The notes under the pieces are model-generated. The model was not told where the DNA came from. It did not search any database and saw nothing but the letters and a program-made list of their open reading frames with translations. 64,000 bases of DNA from Candidatus Saccharimonadota bacterium (lineage in GTDB: Bacteria; Patescibacteriota; Saccharimonadia; Saccharimonadales; Saccharimonadaceae), in assembly GCA_026395405.1 (NCBI GenBank), contig JAPLYU010000001.1, positions 502,696-566,695 on the forward strand. The letters run 5' to 3'. How positions within the stretch are numbered: position 1 is the first letter of the stretch; each line of letters begins with the position of its first letter. The position numbers were made by a program, and so were the translations under genes. Shown in pieces: positions 24,911 to 35,160 of this stretch.

Positions 24911-26335
24911 ATGAATATTGGTAGATTTAAAATATCTGAATTTTTTGTATATAAATGGCGATATTACATTGGTTACGGGCTTTTAGCAATCGGGCTTTTG
25001 TTGATATTAATAATAATCGGCAGATTTTTACCCGGAGGCCTTTCGAACCTTGAAACGCAGTCAGTAGTAAAAAGCGCCTCAATAATATACAAAGATTTTT
25101 GGTCAGCTAATGCGATAAACTTGCCGTATCATCTGGCTCAGCATATCTGTTTTGCCTTATTCGGAATTTCGGTTTTTACGATTAAATTGCCCTCGATTAT
25201 TTTGGGGTTTTTAACAGCTGTTGGTTTAGTTTTACTGCTGCGACAATGGTTCAAGCCGGGGATAGCTATATTAACTTCACTAATCGCCATCACAACAGGT
25301 CAATTCCTGTTTTTTGCACAAAACGGAACACCAGACATACTATTCCTGTTCTGGCCAGTTTGGATCATTTATATAGCCAGCTTAATTACAAATCAATCTA
25401 GGTTTAGAAAATCATTAATCGCTGTGTTTTTCGTTCTAGCCGCATTAAGTTTATATACTCCTATCAGCGTATACATCCTACTGGTAATTTTTGGGTCAAT
25501 TGCAATTCATCCACACCTGCGTTTTTTGATTAAGAAAATACAACCGTACAGGCTTGCGGTCGGAGGTGTCGTTCTATTACTGCTAATTGCTCCTTTGGCA
25601 TTTGCGATAATAAAAACCCCTCAATTAGGATTTACTTTGCTGGGGATTCCGCCAAGCTGGCCAGATTTTGGCGCCAACCTCGCAATAATTGGAAGCCAGT
25701 ATTTTGGTTTTATTGGCGGCGGGCATGGAATAATTATTACGCCGTTTTTCGAATTAGGTTCATTGCTTTTGATTGCGCTAGGGGCATACTTTGTTATTAA
25801 AACTCGAGTGACTGCGAAAAATTATATAGTAACAATATGGGTCCTGTTATTAATACCTATCGTCATACTTAACCCCAGCTACACAGCAATTACTTTTCTA
25901 CCTTTGGTGATTTTACTATCTTCGGGCCTTGAAGGACTGCTATCTCATTGGTATCAGTTATTCCCACGCAATCCATATGCCAGAATTGGCGGATTAATAC
26001 CCGTAATTTTACTGGTTCTGATTTTGGTATCATCTGGAATGAATAGGTATATATATGGGTATCTTTACAACCCAAATATCGTTCCAAATTTCAGTAAAGA
26101 TCTTGAATTAATACCAAAAGGAACGCACAATATCGTCGTAAGTAGTAGCGAACAGTCATTTTATAATGTAGTAGCCGAATATAAAAAGCAAATGGTAATT
26201 TCAACTACTCCAGTAAGCGACACCTTTTTGGCGACACGTGACGCCAAAGCCGACTACACCGGGTACAAAATCGACAGAATAATCACATCTTCAACCAGTC
26301 AGAATGGCGATAGATTTTATATATACAAAAGGTAA
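24911..26335 (+). CDS. GT-C family membrane glycosyltransferase (ArnT/PMT-like)
   Basis: A 474-residue protein with about eleven helices and a C-terminal soluble tail of about 90 residues. A conserved acidic first loop, as in dolichyl-phosphate-mannose or lipid-linked sugar transferases, would follow the first helix; FWSANAINLPYHLAQHICFALFG occupies the place of the family's H-xx-PP-Y element but is degenerate, so activity is uncertain. TGATATAAT lies 7 nt before the ATG: a leaderless transcript with an extended -10. It would transfer sugars to surface proteins or lipids. Confidence 0.7.
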   Translation: MNIGRFKISEFFVYKWRYYIGYGLLAIGLLLILIIIGRFLPGGLSNLETQSVVKSASIIYKDFWSANAINLPYHLAQHICFALFGISVFTIKLPSIILGFLTAVGLVLLLRQWFKPGIAILTSLIAITTGQFLFFAQNGTPDILFLFWPVWIIYIASLITNQSRFRKSLIAVFFVLAALSLYTPISVYILLVIFGSIAIHPHLRFLIKKIQPYRLAVGGVVLLLLIAPLAFAIIKTPQLGFTLLGIPPSWPDFGANLAIIGSQYFGFIGGGHGIIITPFFELGSLLLIALGAYFVIKTRVTAKNYIVTIWVLLLIPIVILNPSYTAITFLPLVILLSSGLEGLLSHWYQLFPRNPYARIGGLIPVILLVLILVSSGMNRYIYGYLYNPNIVPNFSKDLELIPKGTHNIVVSSSEQSFYNVVAEYKKQMVISTTPVSDTFLATRDAKADYTGYKIDRIITSSTSQNGDRFYIYKR

Positions 26336-26389
26336 CAGATTAACGTATACTAATAGATGAAACATATTACAAATTAAGGAGTAAATATT

Positions 26390-26680
26390 ATGGCATTTGA
26401 TCAAGTAAAAATGATGAATAATTTGCGTAAAGCGCAAAATGAATTAAAAAAGGAAATTATCGAAGTTGAGGCAGGCGATGGAGCAGTCGTAGTCCAGGTC
26501 ACTGGCGAATTAAAGATAAAGAATATATCCATCGACCCCGAGCAGGTTGACTTAGACGATATCGAACAATTAGAACATTGGCTTGAAATTGCATTACGTG
26601 ACGGCCTTGCAAAGGCCCAAGAAGTGGCTGCAGAAAAGATGAAACCACTTATGGGAAGTTTGGGAAACTTAGGTTTATAG
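26390..26680 (+). CDS. YbaB/EbfC nucleoid-associated protein
   Basis: A 96-residue YbaB: coiled-coil N-terminus MMNNLRKAQNELKKEI, central beta core with GDGAVVVQVTGELKIKNI and a C-terminal helix with AEKMKPLMG. It binds DNA as a dimer and is commonly found before recR, as here with a 9 nt gap. AAGGAG precedes the ATG. The dnaX-ybaB-recR association is classical, although dnaB and a glycosyltransferase are inserted here. Confidence 0.93.
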   Translation: MAFDQVKMMNNLRKAQNELKKEIIEVEAGDGAVVVQVTGELKIKNISIDPEQVDLDDIEQLEHWLEIALRDGLAKAQEVAAEKMKPLMGSLGNLGL

Positions 26681-26689
26681 GAATCAAAA

Positions 26690-27304
26690 TTGACACAATT
26701 ACTTCCATCTGCACTAGTTGATACAATTGATGAACTAGGCAATCTGCCCGGTGTTGGTTCGCGTACTGCTGAAAGATACGCCTATTATTTACTGCGAAGC
26801 GACAAACACATTAGCAAAAAACTGGCAGATTCCGTGTTGAAACTTCACAGCGGCGTAAAAAGTTGCCCAGTCACATTTGCGCTTATAGATTCCAACGAAT
26901 CAATTTCGCCGTTATATAGTGACCCCTATAGGGATAAAACACTCGTTGCTGTCGTTGAAGAACCACTAGATATTGTTGCGCTGGAACGAACGGGTCAATT
27001 TAATGGGACCTACCATGTCCTCGGCGGAGCAATTAGCCCAATTGACGGTATAGGGCCCGAACAACTGCATATCCCGGAACTTTTAAAAAGAATAAAAAAG
27101 GATAAAGTTGAGGAAGTAATAATTGCCACCAACGCAAGCGTCGAAGGTGAGTCAACCGCTTTATTTTTGCAAAAGAATATAAACGATTCCGGAATTAAGA
27201 TTAAATTAACTAGGCTAGCCAGGGGTATCCCAGTTGGAGTTGATTTGGAGTATGCCGGACAAATTACCCTTACGCACGCCCTTGAAGGCAGAAGGTTGTT
27301 TTGA
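26690..27304 (+). CDS. recR: Recombination protein RecR, zinc finger degenerate
   Basis: A 204-residue RecR with TTG start preceded by AGGAATC. The N-terminal helix-hairpin-helix is normal (LGNLPGVGSRTAERYAYYLL). The Cys4 zinc finger expected at about residues 55-75 is gone: only one Cys remains in SGVKSCPVTFALID. The Toprim domain follows normally (VVEEPLDIVALERTG, YHVLGGAISPIDGIGPE). It loads RecA at gaps with RecF/RecO. Its stop overlaps the ATG of the DHH gene by one base (TGATG). Confidence 0.93.
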   Translation: MTQLLPSALVDTIDELGNLPGVGSRTAERYAYYLLRSDKHISKKLADSVLKLHSGVKSCPVTFALIDSNESISPLYSDPYRDKTLVAVVEEPLDIVALERTGQFNGTYHVLGGAISPIDGIGPEQLHIPELLKRIKKDKVEEVIIATNASVEGESTALFLQKNINDSGIKIKLTRLARGIPVGVDLEYAGQITLTHALEGRRLF

Positions 27305-28302
27305 TGTACGATAGCGCGAAACAACTGATTGATTCAGCTAAAAAAATTATTATTGTTCAAGCCGAAAATCCAGATGGCGACTCGCTTGGAAGCGCTTTGG
27401 CATTAGAAGAAATCTTGGGTGATTTGGGAAAAGAAATCAATTTGTATTGCCCGGTTGAAATCCCAAAATATATGCGCTACATAAAAGGCTGGGATAGGGT
27501 TGAGACTAACTTCGACACTTCATTCGATTTAGCAATTGTAGTTGATACTATGGCCGAGGTATTGCTGACAAGAGTACTTGATACTCCCGGGGTTAGGAGC
27601 TTTTTTGAATCTCATCCCATAATAGTAATCGACCATCACGCTACAGATTCAAATCTTAGTTTTGAACATACTGCAGTCGTCGAGGAAGCTGTTGCCACCA
27701 GTGAGATTATTTATGAACTTGCTACTCGTTCAAACTGGACGATAAATGAACAAGCTGCAGAGAATCTGCTTGTCGCAATCTTAAGTGACAGTTTAGGTTT
27801 TACTGTTCAAAAAGTGACCCCAAAAACCTTCTTTATTTCAGGAAAGCTTACCGAACTCGGGGCAAGTAGTTCGAATATCGAAAAACGACGACGTGATTAT
27901 ATGAAGAAATCCGCTGAAATATTGAAATACAAAGGTGAATTGATTGAAAGAATTGAGTATTTCTTGGACGGCAAACTAGCACTGATTCGTATACCATGGG
28001 AAGAAATACAAGCCTACAGCGACCAATATAACCCCAGTGTTCTGGTGCTAGACGAAATGCGTTTAGTTGAAAATGTCGAAGTTGGAGTCGCAATAAAAAC
28101 ATATCCTGATGGCAAACTAACGGGAAAACTCCGAAGCAACCTCCCAATTTCGGCGATTATTGCAGGCTTTTTTGGCGGAGGTGGACATGATTATGCGGCT
28201 GGTTTTCGTGTATACGAACCGATTGATACTATAATTCCCGAGATTCTTGATGCTACCGATAAAGCAATAAAAGGATACGACAATGACACTAAGGTTTCAT
28301 AA
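27304..28302 (+). CDS. DHH phosphoesterase, NrnA-like
   Basis: A 332-residue protein with the DHH set of metal motifs: NPDGDSLGSALALEE, a central VVDTM, VIDHHATDSN and the DHHA1 substrate-binding GGGGHDYAAGF near the end. This is the bifunctional oligoribonuclease/pAp phosphatase layout (NrnA), which clears nanoRNAs. The start overlaps the recR stop as TGATG, which decides it over the TTG at 27301. The end overlaps cysS by 20 nt. Confidence 0.9.
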   Translation: MYDSAKQLIDSAKKIIIVQAENPDGDSLGSALALEEILGDLGKEINLYCPVEIPKYMRYIKGWDRVETNFDTSFDLAIVVDTMAEVLLTRVLDTPGVRSFFESHPIIVIDHHATDSNLSFEHTAVVEEAVATSEIIYELATRSNWTINEQAAENLLVAILSDSLGFTVQKVTPKTFFISGKLTELGASSSNIEKRRRDYMKKSAEILKYKGELIERIEYFLDGKLALIRIPWEEIQAYSDQYNPSVLVLDEMRLVENVEVGVAIKTYPDGKLTGKLRSNLPISAIIAGFFGGGGHDYAAGFRVYEPIDTIIPEILDATDKAIKGYDNDTKVS

Positions 28303-29746
28303 CACACTTACCGGCAACATTGATGAATTTGTGCCACAAACTCCAGGAAAGGCTCTTATCTATACCTGTGGACCAACTGTCTATGATTACGCCACAATCG
28401 GAAACCTTGCCAGTTATATCTATTGGGATACACTTGTCCGAATACTTATGGCAAACGACTTCGAAGTAGTGAGGGTTATGAATATAACTGATGTTGGCCA
28501 TTTAACCAGCGATGCCGACGAGGGCGAGGATAAACTGGAAAAAGGCGCCAAACGTGATGGGAAAACCGCCTGGGAAATAGCATCATTTTACACCGCCGCT
28601 TTTATTGACGCGATGAATCAATTAAATTTGATAAAGCCTCAATATCTGGCAAAAGCGACAGACTACATTCAAGACCAATTGAATCTGGTACGAAAACTAA
28701 AAGATAAAGGATTTACATATCAAATTAGTGACGGCATTTATTTTGACACATCAAAGTTCCCATCGTATGCAGATTTTGCTCATTTGGACCTGGATGCTCA
28801 GAAGGCTGGCGCTCGTGTCGAATTCAATCCCGAAAAACGAAACCATAGTGATTTTGCGCTTTGGAAATTTACGCCGACGGGTACAAAACGCGACATGGAA
28901 TGGGAAACTCCAGCAGATTTAATCGAAGAAAGCGATGAAAAGGTGATGGGATTTCCGGGTTGGCATTTGGAATGTAGTGCTATATCTATGTCAATCTTGG
29001 GTGAAACACTAGACATCCACACGGGAGGAATCGATCATATACCGGTTCATCACAGTAACGAAATAGCTCAATCAGAAGCGGTAACCGGCAAAAGATTTAG
29101 TAACTTCTGGCTTCATAACGAGTTTTTAAAAGTCAATGGAACAAAAATTAGCAAATCACTTGGCAACTTTTTTACATTGGCAGACTTAGAAAATAAGGGT
29201 TTCACCCCAATTGATTTCCGAATGTTTGTTTTGCAAGGCAATTATAGAAACGAAGGAAATTTTACACTTGAAGGCCTGGCTGCGGCAAAGAACCGATTGC
29301 ATAACTGGCGCAACGTTGCAGCGCTTCGTCACCAAACTCATGATACAATTCAGGCGGACGAAGAAAAAAACCAAAATGAGAAAACCGTTTCATTGTATGC
29401 ATCATCACAGGCAATAATTGAAGCTATCAGTAATGATCTGGGTACCCCCGAAGCGTTGCGAATCATAGATGATTCTTTCACAAAAATACTAAAAGCAAGG
29501 CTGAAGAATATCAACCATCAAACGTTAATTAAGTTTCTAAGCACAATTGACTATACGTTAGGATTACGGCTGGTTGATTCGACACCTGACATAAACGATG
29601 ACTTGAAACAACTTATTATTGAACGGAATTCTGCACGTATTGCCAAAAATTGGGACAAGGCAGACGAATTACGTAAAAAACTGCTTGAACGCGGAATTGT
29701 CTTGCGAGACAACGAAAACGAAAGTATCTGGGAATACAAGGACTAG
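28283..29746 (+). CDS. cysS: Cysteinyl-tRNA synthetase
   Basis: A 487-residue class I synthetase. CGPTVYDYATIGN carries the first zinc Cys and the HIGH-equivalent, WHLECSAIS the second Cys, and GIDHIPVHHSNEIAQSE the zinc His/Glu. KISKSLGN is the KMSKS loop. So zinc is retained here even though DnaX and RecR lost theirs. The C-terminal helical anticodon domain is complete. It overlaps the DHH gene by 20 nt, and no separate ribosome site is needed if coupled. Confidence 0.97.
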   Translation: MTLRFHNTLTGNIDEFVPQTPGKALIYTCGPTVYDYATIGNLASYIYWDTLVRILMANDFEVVRVMNITDVGHLTSDADEGEDKLEKGAKRDGKTAWEIASFYTAAFIDAMNQLNLIKPQYLAKATDYIQDQLNLVRKLKDKGFTYQISDGIYFDTSKFPSYADFAHLDLDAQKAGARVEFNPEKRNHSDFALWKFTPTGTKRDMEWETPADLIEESDEKVMGFPGWHLECSAISMSILGETLDIHTGGIDHIPVHHSNEIAQSEAVTGKRFSNFWLHNEFLKVNGTKISKSLGNFFTLADLENKGFTPIDFRMFVLQGNYRNEGNFTLEGLAAAKNRLHNWRNVAALRHQTHDTIQADEEKNQNEKTVSLYASSQAIIEAISNDLGTPEALRIIDDSFTKILKARLKNINHQTLIKFLSTIDYTLGLRLVDSTPDINDDLKQLIIERNSARIAKNWDKADELRKKLLERGIVLRDNENESIWEYKD

Positions 29747-29754
29747 TTAAAAAT

Positions 29755-30837
29755 TCAGTCCGTACTTAGTTTTTTATTTTTCGAAAGGCGATCTTCAACC
29801 AAAACATCAATACAACCGGCAATCGGTATCGATATGATGCCACCAATAATTCCAAACAGGTAGATGCCAACCGTTACTGCTATAAGAATCGTAAGGACCG
29901 TTAAATCGTTCCGCTTTGATTGAATTTTAGGTGAAATATAGTTTGCTTCAATTTGTTGGTAAATAATAAAGAATATCAGAAATATAATTGCTGCCGTAAC
30001 ATTGTTGATCGCCAAAATTGAAGTAACAAAAAGTGATCCAACCGTCTCGCCGAAAAGCGGTATAAGTGAGAATAAGAAAATTAGAGCCGCAGCGGGTATT
30101 GCCAGGTTTGTCGGTATAATATATATTACGCTCAAAATCAAGACTAGTAACCCCGCAACGAGGCCCGCAATCGTTGACACCGACAATTGACCAACCACAT
30201 AGTTGGTAACAGACTTGTACATTTTTCCAACGACTTTTCGATGATGTTCCATATGACTTTTATCGTGATAAAGACTCCATAATCTTTCCATCCACGCCGG
30301 TCCCTCTACTAGCATCAAGAAGGTTAGAGCTATTATCAAAATAGTGGCTGTAACGACAGATACTACAGACCCAATACCATAAATAATGACAGATCCAATT
30401 CCAGACACAAAGTGTGTCGAGTAATTCTTAATTGACTCAAATACCTTATCAACCTCTGGCTGTAAGTGATATTGTCTAATAAAGTCACTGATACCTGTTG
30501 ATTGATTTGTAGCGGAGTTAATTAAACTTGGTATATTTTGAGTAAACTTTGCAGTCTGTTCTACAATCGGTGGAACTATAAGAAAAAGTACTGTACCAAG
30601 AATTAGTATTACGATGAAGTACGAGATTGCCGTACCTAACACACGACTTTTACCAGGAAGTATTTTAGCTAGCCTGTTTACTGGTGGACTAAGTGCTATT
30701 GCCAAGAAAAAAGCTGTTCCTATGATAATCAACGCTGTTCGTGCGCTATATATAAGAAATGCCGCCAATGCAAATCCAATTACCACCAACCAAAATCTTA
30801 CAAATGTTCGAGTGTCTATTTCTATTTTTACTTTCAT
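29755..30837 (-). CDS. AI-2E family transporter (UPF0118)
   Basis: A 360-residue membrane protein with two N-terminal helices, a soluble helical domain (about 95-150) and five to six C-terminal helices. The conserved segments FLFSLIPLFGETVGS and QQIEANYISPKIQSK are typical of the family, whose members include YdbI/TqsA and cation exchangers; the substrate is unknown. TGTATAAT lies 7 nt before the ATG, a clear leaderless start. Confidence 0.9.
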   Translation of the reverse strand: MKVKIEIDTRTFVRFWLVVIGFALAAFLIYSARTALIIIGTAFFLAIALSPPVNRLAKILPGKSRVLGTAISYFIVILILGTVLFLIVPPIVEQTAKFTQNIPSLINSATNQSTGISDFIRQYHLQPEVDKVFESIKNYSTHFVSGIGSVIIYGIGSVVSVVTATILIIALTFLMLVEGPAWMERLWSLYHDKSHMEHHRKVVGKMYKSVTNYVVGQLSVSTIAGLVAGLLVLILSVIYIIPTNLAIPAAALIFLFSLIPLFGETVGSLFVTSILAINNVTAAIIFLIFFIIYQQIEANYISPKIQSKRNDLTVLTILIAVTVGIYLFGIIGGIISIPIAGCIDVLVEDRLSKNKKLSTD

Positions 30838-30968
30838 AAAACGTATTATACACTAATTTCGTTTTCTTATCCTTTTGGCTGATTTAATACTTAGTTTTAA
30901 GCATAAAGTTGACAAAATTACCTATTTCTTAAGCAAACACTAAGCACATAAGGGTGTATAATATATAT

Positions 30969-31643
30969 ATGAGAGTTTTAATTATCGAGGATGAGCACAA
31001 AATTGCACAAGCATTAAAAAAAGCTTTGCAACAAGAGAATTATGCCGTCGACGTATCTTATGATGGTGACGATGGGTACGCCATGGCTACAACTGAACCT
31101 TATGATTTGTGTATAATTGACTGGATGATTCCGGGTGAATACGATGGTGTTGCGATTGTAAAAGCCATGCGCAAGGAAAAAATTCATACACCCGTGTTGA
31201 TACTTACCGCAAAGGGGAGCGTCAACGACAGAACAGCCGGGCTTGATTCAGGTGCTGATGACTACCTTGCAAAGCCTTTTGCCCTAGAAGAACTTTTGGC
31301 ACGTGTACGCGCTCTACTAAGGCGTCCTGTTGAGGTCCAGCAAACCGTTTTAACCGTAGGAGATTTAACATTAAACACGGTAACTTTCGAAGTAAAGCGT
31401 GGTGAGACTCAAATTAATTTAACCGGTAAAGAATTTGCATTGTTGGAATTTCTTTTGCGTAATCAGGGCAGGCCCAGCAACAAAGATACGATTATTAGCC
31501 ACGTCTGGGACTATAACGCCGATGTACTTCCGAACACAGTCGAGGTGTATATGAAATACCTTCGTCAAAAGATTGACGATCCTTTCAAAACGCACCTACT
31601 TCACACTATCAGGGGGTTCGGTTACAAAATTGAAGCAAAATAA
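30969..31643 (+). CDS. OmpR-family response regulator
   Basis: A 224-residue regulator. The receiver has the acidic pocket EDE (residues 7-9), phospho-acceptor Asp in IIDWMIPG, the Thr/Ser in LTAKG and Lys in AKPF. The winged-helix domain ends KYLRQKIDDP...TIRGFGYKIE. TGTATAAT sits 6 nt before the ATG at 30969, so I reject the longer frame. It is followed 13 nt later by its histidine kinase. It probably controls its own operon, but no repeat operator is obvious. Confidence 0.95.
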   Translation: MRVLIIEDEHKIAQALKKALQQENYAVDVSYDGDDGYAMATTEPYDLCIIDWMIPGEYDGVAIVKAMRKEKIHTPVLILTAKGSVNDRTAGLDSGADDYLAKPFALEELLARVRALLRRPVEVQQTVLTVGDLTLNTVTFEVKRGETQINLTGKEFALLEFLLRNQGRPSNKDTIISHVWDYNADVLPNTVEVYMKYLRQKIDDPFKTHLLHTIRGFGYKIEAK

Positions 31644-31656
31644 GAATTTACCGGCC

Positions 31657-32682
31657 ATGTTTAGGTCCGCAACACTCCGCCTGACGGGGTGGTATTTATT
31701 AACTCTGATGCTTTTTAGTGTTATTTTTAGCGTCATCATTTTTCAAGTAGCCACAAATGAATTAGGCGCGAGGCTAGAAAGACTGGAAACAAGTTTTGAG
31801 GGCTCTAGCAACATTAATCCAAACCAGCAGCCCGGGCGTCCATTAACATTAGCAACCCTAAGATTAATCGAGCAAGACAAAGCGTCAACGAACCTGTCGG
31901 TGGAATTACTTTATATAAACCTATTCGTCCTGGTTATTGCCGGTTTTGGAAGTTATTTCTTTGCTCGTCGAAGCTTGGCACCAATTGAAAAGGCTCATGA
32001 AGCTCAGTCAAGATTTACCAGCGATGCCAGCCATGAACTTCGAACACCATTAGCGGTTATGAAGACCGAACTTGAGGTTGCACTCCGCGACAAAAATGCA
32101 ACATCGGAAACTTTAAAAGAAGTATTATCAAGCAACCTCGAAGAAGTAGATAAACTAACACAATTATCCGAAATGCTGCTTAGTCTGTCGCGTCTGGATA
32201 GCGTGAAATTGAAACTTGGATCCGTAAACTTGAATAAAATTACAAAAGATATTCTCAAAAAATATAAACTATCTGCAAACCGCGTATCCATAAAGGCCAA
32301 AGGACAACAAATTGTTCACGGAAATGAAACAGCGATCGCAGACTTGATAAAAGTACTGGTAGATAATGCTTTACAATACAGCCCAAACGAATCGACAATT
32401 GAAGTTAGTATCGACAAACAAGACCAGTCTGCTTTGTTTGAAATACGAAACAGCGGCCAGGGTATTAGCCCGGAAAAGCTTCCGTATATTTTTGACAGAT
32501 TTTATAGAGCTGATTCGTCCCGGACAAGTGGCGAGCATAAAGGTTACGGCCTGGGGCTGGCATTAGCAAAAAGCATTGTAGATATCCATGATGGAGAACT
32601 GAAAGTATCAAGCACACCAAATGAAGAAACGACATTTACGCTTTTATTACCCTTAAATTCTGGAAATCAATCTAAAGGCTAA
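31657..32682 (+). CDS. Sensor histidine kinase
   Basis: From the ATG at 31657 the protein has 341 residues: two helices (about 10-32 and 88-108) flank a short external region of about 55 residues, then the H-box SDASHELRTPLAVMKTE, N-box DNALQYSPNES, G1 SGQGISPEK and G2 GYGLGLALA. It should phosphorylate the regulator encoded 13 nt upstream. A TTG overlapping the regulator's end (31630) is an alternative start adding nine residues. Confidence 0.92.
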   Translation: MFRSATLRLTGWYLLTLMLFSVIFSVIIFQVATNELGARLERLETSFEGSSNINPNQQPGRPLTLATLRLIEQDKASTNLSVELLYINLFVLVIAGFGSYFFARRSLAPIEKAHEAQSRFTSDASHELRTPLAVMKTELEVALRDKNATSETLKEVLSSNLEEVDKLTQLSEMLLSLSRLDSVKLKLGSVNLNKITKDILKKYKLSANRVSIKAKGQQIVHGNETAIADLIKVLVDNALQYSPNESTIEVSIDKQDQSALFEIRNSGQGISPEKLPYIFDRFYRADSSRTSGEHKGYGLGLALAKSIVDIHDGELKVSSTPNEETTFTLLLPLNSGNQSKG

Positions 32683-32718
32683 AATAAAATAAACAATCGG
32701 CGCTACAAGACCTACAGG

Positions 32719-35028
32719 TTAGTCTTGCAATCTAATCCGTTTGCCGGCTCGACCTGCGATAATCCATTGTAAAATCGCTGTCCCGAAAACCACGACTAGC
32801 AAGGGCCACGTACTTCGACCGGCTGGCATTGAAAAGTTAAAGAAATCTCTAAAATAATCAAATCCAAAGCTCACAGAAATTACCGCTAAAACTGCCACGG
32901 TGTACAAGATTCGCGCGATTTGTGATTTACGATTATTTTTGACATTGAACATCCTTGGAACTAAATACACCAGATAAACCCCAAAGAAAGTCGCAATAAT
33001 TACAGTGGTCGTAGAAACACCCATAGCGTCATTCGGGTGCATTATGTGAAGCAAAGTATATGCAGAAGTAATCATAACGCCCGATAAAACAGCAATAGGC
33101 GCTACCGCCAAAAGGGTATCACGCCAAAAATGGCGTGGAGACAGTCTTTGTTGAGGCGAAGGTGGGAATAGCGTCCACATTAACGTAGGCATCGTAACTA
33201 AAAGAATATTCATAAATGTAATATGTCTAGGTTCGAGGGGATAAACAAACCCGAATATTAGTGTAGTCAAAATCAAAACCAGCCCAAAAATAATTTTGTG
33301 AAAAAATAGCGTTGCTATAAGTTCAATTGCTTGAATTATTCGATTACCCAAACGCATCCCGATAGGTAATGAGTTGAACGAATTATCAAGAAGGACTATG
33401 TCTGCAACGCGTCTAGTGGCGACTGCTCCCGAGTACATCGCAACTCCTAGGTCTGATTTTTTGAGCGCCAACGCATCATTAACTCCGTCTCCAACCATAC
33501 CCGTAAAGTTATTCAGTTCTTTAAATGTTTCTATCAGCTTTTCTTTTTGTTCTGGTAAAACACGAGCAAAAATTGTGGTCTCCGAAACTACTTTATTCCA
33601 GTTTCTTTTGTTAATTTTTTGAAGCTCAGCACCCGTCAGAACGCTTCCGTTGTTGGCGATTCCGGCCATACTAGCGATATATTTAACAGTATTTGGATTA
33701 TCTCCACTTATAACGCGCAAGCTGACTCCGTTTTTTTGTAAATAGTTAATTGTTTTTTCTACGCCAACTCTTAAATCGTTCGATAGAATCAGTAGCCCCA
33801 TTGCTTGCCCGGATCCGTCCTTTAAATCTTTGACGGACGATTTTGCCTCCCTTGATAACCCGACCAAAAGCACACGTTTGCCTTCGTTTGTAAGCATTTC
33901 CACCCGTTGTTTTTGAGAGGAGTCCAAAGGGGCAAATTTAGATACATATTCAGGCGCCCCTATAATGATATTAAATACATTACCAGCCAATTCAACCTTG
34001 ACTCCGCTCATTTTCCGCGCAGACGAAAACGCAAGAGTTTGCATAATTTTGTAACGACCGTGGGGTTTTAATCCTTTTTGTAGAGCTTCGCTCGTTGAGC
34101 TGCCGCTACTGGTTTCATTAACTGCGATGCCTACCAAATCTAAAATTTTCGGTTCGCTTGTATTAAATTCTTCATAAGCCTCGAATTTTATCTCGTCGCT
34201 GGTTAGGGTACCGGTTTTATCAACACACAGAACATCCAGCAGCGCCATAGCCTCTATGGCAGCAAGTTTTTGTGGTAATACCTTTGCCTGGGCGAGTTTT
34301 AGCGATCCATATGCAAACAACAGTGAACTTGCTAGCAATAGGCCCTCGGGCACAATTACCACTGCTCCCGACGCAATAGTTTTGAAAATTATCACTGCAT
34401 CTTGACCAGAAAAATAATATACAACCAATATTAAGACCGACAGACCGAGTGCACCGAAAGTTAACCAGGTTATTGCGACCGAAATAGAGTGTTGGATTGG
34501 TGTTAAAACGGGACTATATCGCTTTAGGGTTGAAGCCATCGTGCCGACCTTGGTGTTTTGACCAACAAATTCAACCTTCATGGTTGCACTTCCGGCAACA
34601 ACCGCACTGGCCGCATAGACCATTGATCCCTTGTTTTTTTCTATCGGTGCCGATTCACCGGTTAAAATGCCTTCGTCTGCCTCTAGGCCTGCGCTGGTAA
34701 TTATTTTGCCATCTGCCGGGATTTCATCACCAAGATTAAGGCTTATCAGATTACCGGGTATTAGTTTGTCGAATAATATTTCTTCAGTGCTACCATCGCT
34801 ATTTATGCGCCGAGCAGTTGGCGCGCTCATTAGTTCAAGTTTTTTTAGTACACGGGCCGCGCGAACCTCTTGAATTATTGCAAGTAACGTATTAACGACA
34901 ATAACGACCGATAAAAACCAAGCATCTCTGAAATCCCCAAGAATCATCAGTATTATTGCCAATATTAATATCGCAATAACAATAGGAGACAAGGTATTAC
35001 GCCTAAAGATTACAAAAAAATCCCTCAT
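32719..35028 (-). CDS. P-type cation-transporting ATPase (CtpE-like)
   Basis: A 769-residue P-type ATPase. The phosphorylation motif is CVDKTGTLTSDE, the actuator loop ILTGESAPIEK, the hinge MVGDGVNDALALKKSDLG, and the fourth helix carries VPEGLLL, the PEGL type found in Ca2+-ATPases and in mycobacterial CtpE. It lacks N-terminal heavy-metal domains. Calcium or another cation is pumped out; the ion cannot be read. TATAAT is 11 nt before this ATG; a GTG at 35034 is 5 nt after the box, so the start is uncertain by two residues. Confidence 0.9.
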   Translation of the reverse strand: MRDFFVIFRRNTLSPIVIAILILAIILMILGDFRDAWFLSVVIVVNTLLAIIQEVRAARVLKKLELMSAPTARRINSDGSTEEILFDKLIPGNLISLNLGDEIPADGKIITSAGLEADEGILTGESAPIEKNKGSMVYAASAVVAGSATMKVEFVGQNTKVGTMASTLKRYSPVLTPIQHSISVAITWLTFGALGLSVLILVVYYFSGQDAVIIFKTIASGAVVIVPEGLLLASSLLFAYGSLKLAQAKVLPQKLAAIEAMALLDVLCVDKTGTLTSDEIKFEAYEEFNTSEPKILDLVGIAVNETSSGSSTSEALQKGLKPHGRYKIMQTLAFSSARKMSGVKVELAGNVFNIIIGAPEYVSKFAPLDSSQKQRVEMLTNEGKRVLLVGLSREAKSSVKDLKDGSGQAMGLLILSNDLRVGVEKTINYLQKNGVSLRVISGDNPNTVKYIASMAGIANNGSVLTGAELQKINKRNWNKVVSETTIFARVLPEQKEKLIETFKELNNFTGMVGDGVNDALALKKSDLGVAMYSGAVATRRVADIVLLDNSFNSLPIGMRLGNRIIQAIELIATLFFHKIIFGLVLILTTLIFGFVYPLEPRHITFMNILLVTMPTLMWTLFPPSPQQRLSPRHFWRDTLLAVAPIAVLSGVMITSAYTLLHIMHPNDAMGVSTTTVIIATFFGVYLVYLVPRMFNVKNNRKSQIARILYTVAVLAVISVSFGFDYFRDFFNFSMPAGRSTWPLLVVVFGTAILQWIIAGRAGKRIRLQD

Positions 35029-35160
35029 ATTCACTAATTATTATAAGGTTATTACGCTTTAATAGCCATATAATATAAAATCATTGGTTCTAAGCTTTGC
35101 TTCAGTTTAGTCTGCAATAATGAAGACACGAAAACAATAACACACGGGAGGATTCAATAT

